Source of the DNA: Streptomyces sp. HB132
GTDB lineage: Bacteria > Actinomycetota > Actinomycetes > Streptomycetales > Streptomycetaceae
Assembly: GCF_016909575.1 (NCBI RefSeq)
Contig: NZ_JAFBGA010000006.1
Span: 124,001-188,000 of the forward strand
Reading direction: 5' to 3'
Length of the DNA: 64,000 bases
The position numbers and the translations under genes were made by a program. The notes under the pieces are model-generated. The model was given only the letters and a program-made list of their open reading frames with translations. It did no database searches and had not been told where the DNA came from. Positions 59,996 to 64,000 of this stretch are shown in pieces. Each line of letters begins with the position of its first letter. Position 1 is the stretch's first letter.

Positions 59996-61329
59996 CGCAG
60001 GAAGTGGTCCAGGACCCGGACACCGAAGTGCAGGGCTTCGACGGGGACCCGCTCGTCGACACCGTGGAACAGCGCCTGGTAGTCGAAGCCGACGGGCAGC
60101 TTCAGCGGTGAGTAGCCGTAGCCGGTGATGCCGAGCCGGGAGAACTGCTTGGCGTCCGTGCCTCCGGACATGCAGTAGGGGACGACGTGGGCGTCCGGGT
60201 CGAACAGCTCGATGGCCGCGCGCATCTTCGCGTACGTCGGTGAGTCGACGGGGGCCTGCAGAGCCACCTCGCGGTGCTGGAACTCCCAGTCGACGCCGTG
60301 TCCGGTCAGCCGGTCCAGGGTCTCGCGGAACTCGTCCTCACCGCCGGGCACCACGCGTCCGTCGATCTGGGCGGTGGCGTGGCCGGGAATCACGTTGACC
60401 TTGTAACCGGCGTCCAGCATGGTCGGGTTGGTGCTGTTGCGCACGGTCGGCTCGACCAGGGCCGCGGCCGGGCCGAGCTTTCCGAGGAGCTCGTCCACGT
60501 CGAAGCCGGGTGCTTCGGTGTCGACGCGGATGTGGTGCAGCGCGGCGATCTCGGTGAGGGCGGCACGCACCGTCGGGGTCAGCCGCACCGGCCACTCGTG
60601 GGCACCGATCCGGGCGACGGCGGCTGCGAGCCTGCTGACGGCGTTGGCCTTGTTGACCTTGGAACCGTGTCCGGCCTTGCCCTCGGCGGTCAGCTTGAGC
60701 CAGCCCGTTCCGCGCTCGCCCGCGGCGATCGGGTAGAGCGCCATGCCGGGGCCGGCGTGGAAGGTGAAGGCCCCGGACTCGCTGATGCCCTCCGTGCAGC
60801 CGTCGAACAGCCCGGGGTGCCGGTCCGCGAGGAATCCGGCTCCGTCGTCGGCACTCGCCTCCTCGTCGGCCGTATAGGCGACGACGATGTCGCGGCGCGG
60901 TCGCACGCCCGCGCGCGCCCAGGCCCGGACCACGGAGAGGACCATCGCGTCCATGTTCTTCATGTCGATGGCGCCGCGTCCCCACACGACGCCGTCGCGC
61001 ACCTCGCCGGAGAAGGGGTGCACCGTCCAGTCGTCCGCCACGGCGGGCACCACGTCGAGGTGACCGTGCACGAGGAGGGCGTCGGCTGACGGGTCGGTGC
61101 CCTCGATCCGGGCCACGACGTTCGTCCGTCCCGGGGTGCGCTCCAGGAGGACGGGCTCCAGTCCGGCCCCGGCGAGGCGCTCGGCGACGTATTCGGCGGC
61201 CGGGCGCTCGCGGCAGGTACCGTCGCCGCTGTTGGTCGTGTCGATGCGGATCAGCTCGGAGGTGAACGTCACCGCCTCCCCGAGCGCCTGCTCGTCGACC
61301 GACCCGGTGGGCCTGCTGTCCTCAGCCAT
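59986..61329 (-). CDS. M20 family metallopeptidase
   Basis: 447 residues with the M20 zinc ligands: VHGHLDVVPA (His, Asp), GRGAIDMKN (bridging Asp), TADEEASADDGAG (catalytic Glu pair) and a late His in FHGVDERVP. The central dimerisation domain is present. It cleaves dipeptides or acyl-amino acids. The ATG at 61329 has GGAGGAA; it overlaps the M55 gene stop by 8 bp. It is followed by 17-bp tandem repeats and the S9 peptidase 87 bp on. Confidence 0.93.
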   Translation of the reverse strand: MAEDSRPTGSVDEQALGEAVTFTSELIRIDTTNSGDGTCRERPAAEYVAERLAGAGLEPVLLERTPGRTNVVARIEGTDPSADALLVHGHLDVVPAVADDWTVHPFSGEVRDGVVWGRGAIDMKNMDAMVLSVVRAWARAGVRPRRDIVVAYTADEEASADDGAGFLADRHPGLFDGCTEGISESGAFTFHAGPGMALYPIAAGERGTGWLKLTAEGKAGHGSKVNKANAVSRLAAAVARIGAHEWPVRLTPTVRAALTEIAALHHIRVDTEAPGFDVDELLGKLGPAAALVEPTVRNSTNPTMLDAGYKVNVIPGHATAQIDGRVVPGGEDEFRETLDRLTGHGVDWEFQHREVALQAPVDSPTYAKMRAAIELFDPDAHVVPYCMSGGTDAKQFSRLGITGYGYSPLKLPVGFDYQALFHGVDERVPVEALHFGVRVLDHFLRTA

Positions 61330-62155
61330 ACTGTTCCTCCACGGCGGCCGACACGATCGTCGTCACCGCCTTGAATGTCCGAATACCTTCGTACATGGTC
61401 CCGCTGGTGTAGGCGACGCGCCGCTCGCCGCTCGGCGCCACGCCGGGGACCACGGTCGCGGCGGACGCCAGATGCTCGGCATCGAACTCCAGCTCCACCT
61501 CGTAGGTGCCGCCGGTCACGGGTGCCCGGCGGCCGGCGAGCTCGGTCGCACCGGCGGCGGCCGCCCTGATGTCGGCGGCCGTACGGGCCGGGGTGCGGCA
61601 GACGGCGGCGTAGCGCGAGACGTAGTCCTTCACCGCGACCGTGCGCGCCCCGGGGGCGTAGCCGTGTGCGTCCTCACAGGTCAGGTCGTCGCCGGTGACC
61701 AGGATGACGGGGACGCCGTACTCCGCCGCGACATGGGCGTTGAGCAGACCCTCACTGGCTCGGACCCCGTTCAGCCAGACGCCGGTGATGGAGTTCGCGA
61801 GGTAGGTGTGGGCGAGCACGCCCTCCGTGCCGGCGCCGGTGTGGTAGCCGATGAACGCCACGGCGTCGACGTCGCCGTGCTGGATGCCCTCGACCATGGA
61901 GAGCGACTTGTGCTTGCCGGTGAGCATCTGGACGCGGTCGTCGAGCCGCTCAAGGAGCAGATTGCGCATGGTCCAGTGGGCCTCGTTGACCAGGACCTCG
62001 TCGGCACCCCCGTCGTAGAAGCCGAGTGCCGCGGCATTCACGTCGGAGGTGAAGAACGAACGGCACCGCTCCCACTGCGGGGTGCCAGGCAGCACATCGG
62101 CCGGCCAGGTCACTCCGGTGGCGCCTTCCATGTCGGCGCTGACGAGGATCTTCAC
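61322..62155 (-). CDS. M55 family D-aminopeptidase (DppA-like)
   Basis: 277 residues of the M55 (DppA) family. The metal-binding motif DMEGATGVTW lies near residue 10, the His in NEAHWTMRN and another in GYHTGAG. DppA of Bacillus is a self-compartmentalised D-aminopeptidase acting on D-Ala peptides. The GTG at 62155 (VKILVSADMEG) has GGGAG 8 nt upstream; a GTG at 62161 is too close to it. It heads the peptidase run M55-M20-S9-S66. With S66 this suggests use of wall-derived peptides containing D-residues. Confidence 0.92.
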   Translation of the reverse strand: MKILVSADMEGATGVTWPADVLPGTPQWERCRSFFTSDVNAAALGFYDGGADEVLVNEAHWTMRNLLLERLDDRVQMLTGKHKSLSMVEGIQHGDVDAVAFIGYHTGAGTEGVLAHTYLANSITGVWLNGVRASEGLLNAHVAAEYGVPVILVTGDDLTCEDAHGYAPGARTVAVKDYVSRYAAVCRTPARTAADIRAAAAGATELAGRRAPVTGGTYEVELEFDAEHLASAATVVPGVAPSGERRVAYTSGTMYEGIRTFKAVTTIVSAAVEEQYG

Positions 62156-62161
62156 GCTCAC

Positions 62162-62547
62162 CGCTCCCTTACTCGCAGGTCAACCCTATGGGATGCCCTG
62201 TCGGCGTCCCCTCCCGGCATCGGCCCCCGCCACTCTCGGACAGATCCTCAACGCTGTCCAGTTCCCTTCACCGGTCACCGGCCGGGTCGTCCTGGGCCCG
62301 CACGTCTCGGGCGACCCGCCCCGGCGGGAGGTACGGGGCCGGCGGGTACGGGCCGCCTTCGCCGATGTCGCCACGGCTCGGGACCGGCGGGAGTTCTGTG
62401 GCAGCGGGGCCGCGAACGGGTTCGGGCCGCCCGTCCGGTCCGGCGAGGACATCAGCGGGCGGCCCGAGTGGGGCAACGGGTTGCCGGCACGCGGCTTCGG
62501 CACGGGACGGACCGCACACGGCGCCGTCACGGGGCGGCCGCAGCCCG
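62162..62547. other. Intergenic stretch with no supported gene
   Basis: The frames here have no acceptable start site or family match. It must contain the promoter of the peptidase run and the end of the aldo/keto reductase transcript. I see no strong hairpin. Confidence 0.5.
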
Positions 62548-63549
<1,002 letters not shown>

Positions 63550-63660
63550 AGCGAGCACTCCACGGGGCACGGCACAGCGCGCCAGGTCTGGTGCGCGCCC
63601 CCAAGCCTGACGGAGATCGATCCAGCGGTCCAACAGGAGATTCCGCTGGGATTCATCGGC

Positions 63661-63666
63661 TAGATT
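63661..63666 (+). promoter_or_regulatory. -10 box TAGATT before the LysR gene, leaderless
   Basis: TAGATT ends 8 nt before the ATG at 63675 and no ribosome-binding site is present. Confidence 0.45.
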
Positions 63667-63674
63667 GCTCAATC

Positions 63675-64000
63675 ATGGAACTGCGTCAGCTGGAGCACTT
63701 CGTCGCCGTCGCCGAGGAGCAGCACTTCACCCGCGCGGCCGAGCGTCTGGCCGTGTCCCAGTCCGGGCTGTCCGCTTCCGTCCGGGCACTGGAGCACGAG
63801 CTGAAGACGCCGCTGTTCAGCCGCACGACACGTACGGTCCGGCTCACCGAGGCGGGGACGGCCCTGCTGGTGGAGGCGGAGCGCACCCTGGCGGGTGCCA
63901 GGGCGGCGCGGGACGCCGTCGACGCCGTACGGGGGCTGCTGCGCGGCACGCTGACGCTGGGGGTCGAGCAGTGCGTGGCCGGGGTCAGCACGGCGCGGCT
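63675..64000 (+). CDS. LysR family transcriptional regulator (3' part beyond window)
   Basis: Only the first 108 codons are in the window. They contain a complete LysR winged HTH (MELRQLEHFVAVAEEQHFTRAAERLAVSQSGLSASVRALEHELKTPLFSRTTRTVRLTEAG), the linker helix and the start of the effector domain (GTLTLGVEQC). It is divergent from the aldo/keto reductase gene across 125 bp and probably regulates it. The -10 position suggests a leaderless mRNA. Confidence 0.93.
   Translation, partial: MELRQLEHFVAVAEEQHFTRAAERLAVSQSGLSASVRALEHELKTPLFSRTTRTVRLTEAGTALLVEAERTLAGARAARDAVDAVRGLLRGTLTLGVEQCVAGVSTAR

Noticed and set aside
62186..62530. Minus-strand frame in the gap before the peptidase run
   Set aside because: No start site, no recognisable domain and shadow-like composition.

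Overview
The window reads as chromosomal DNA of a Streptomyces or very close relative. It is strongly GC-rich, with frequent GTG and TTG starts and many 4-bp ATGA/GTGA gene overlaps. It also carries Streptomyces-typical families: an XRE/DUF5753 plus DUF397 pair, a DUF5707 secreted protein, two SCO4225-like membrane proteins, and an MreB-like short actin beside a SecDF fusion. I see no rRNA, tRNA, CRISPR array or prophage. One decayed transposase fragment is the only mobile remnant.

Layout. 1-6065 (minus): a carbohydrate locus with a ROK repressor, a CUT2 sugar ABC transporter (ATPase, permease, lipoprotein) and a Gfo/Idh/MocA oxidoreductase that runs off the left edge. 6545-15142: a GntR/FCD regulator and a FabH-like ketosynthase (minus) next to a plus-strand operon. 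That operon encodes a PanE/ApbA-like reductase, a formate dehydrogenase catalytic subunit, a fused NuoE-NuoF-type diaphorase, an Fe-S subunit and FdhD. 15291-17049: an XRE/DUF397 pair and two small proteins of unknown function. 17480-17848: the IS fragment. 18017-24355 (minus): an SMI1/KNR4 protein, a small ricin-like lectin, a large secreted subtilase, an SCO4225-like membrane protein and a DUF5707 protein. 24621-28043 (plus): a tandem-module histidine kinase, its response regulator and a second SCO4225-like protein. 28061-34505: methionine aminopeptidase divergent from an XRE regulator, a BASS transporter divergent from a LysR regulator, an acyl-CoA ligase and an aldo/keto reductase. 34582-42992: PhhB, a YoaK-like protein, SecDF with a secreted repeat protein and an MreB-like actin, a LigA DNA ligase and a LacI regulator. 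43006-54930: a membrane phosphodiesterase, two MBL-fold hydrolases, DedA, an aminotransferase-like protein, IclR/SMP-30, a PAP2-DAG kinase fusion, a methyltransferase, a VOC protein and LapA. 55045-64000: a peptidase cluster (S15, S66, S9, M20, M55), an aldo/keto reductase and a partial LysR gene.

The most interesting system is the formate dehydrogenase locus. The molybdenum subunit gene (9521-11476) lacks the N-terminal [4Fe-4S] module expected of its family. That module (CxxCxxxC...CIKG) sits instead at the C-terminus of the Fe-S protein two genes downstream. An FdsA-type subunit is therefore split and its parts reordered around a diaphorase gene. The diaphorase is itself a NuoE-NuoF fusion whose linker is encoded by what looks like a Streptomyces intergenic repeat. 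A shared TGTAGAC motif lies upstream of both this operon and the neighbouring GntR gene, suggesting local control.

Functions are assigned by reading protein sequence against known family motifs. No database search was run. Starts were chosen from ribosome-binding sites, coupling to the upstream gene, or a -10 box placed 6-9 nt before the start codon. SCO gene numbers are quoted from memory and should be confirmed.
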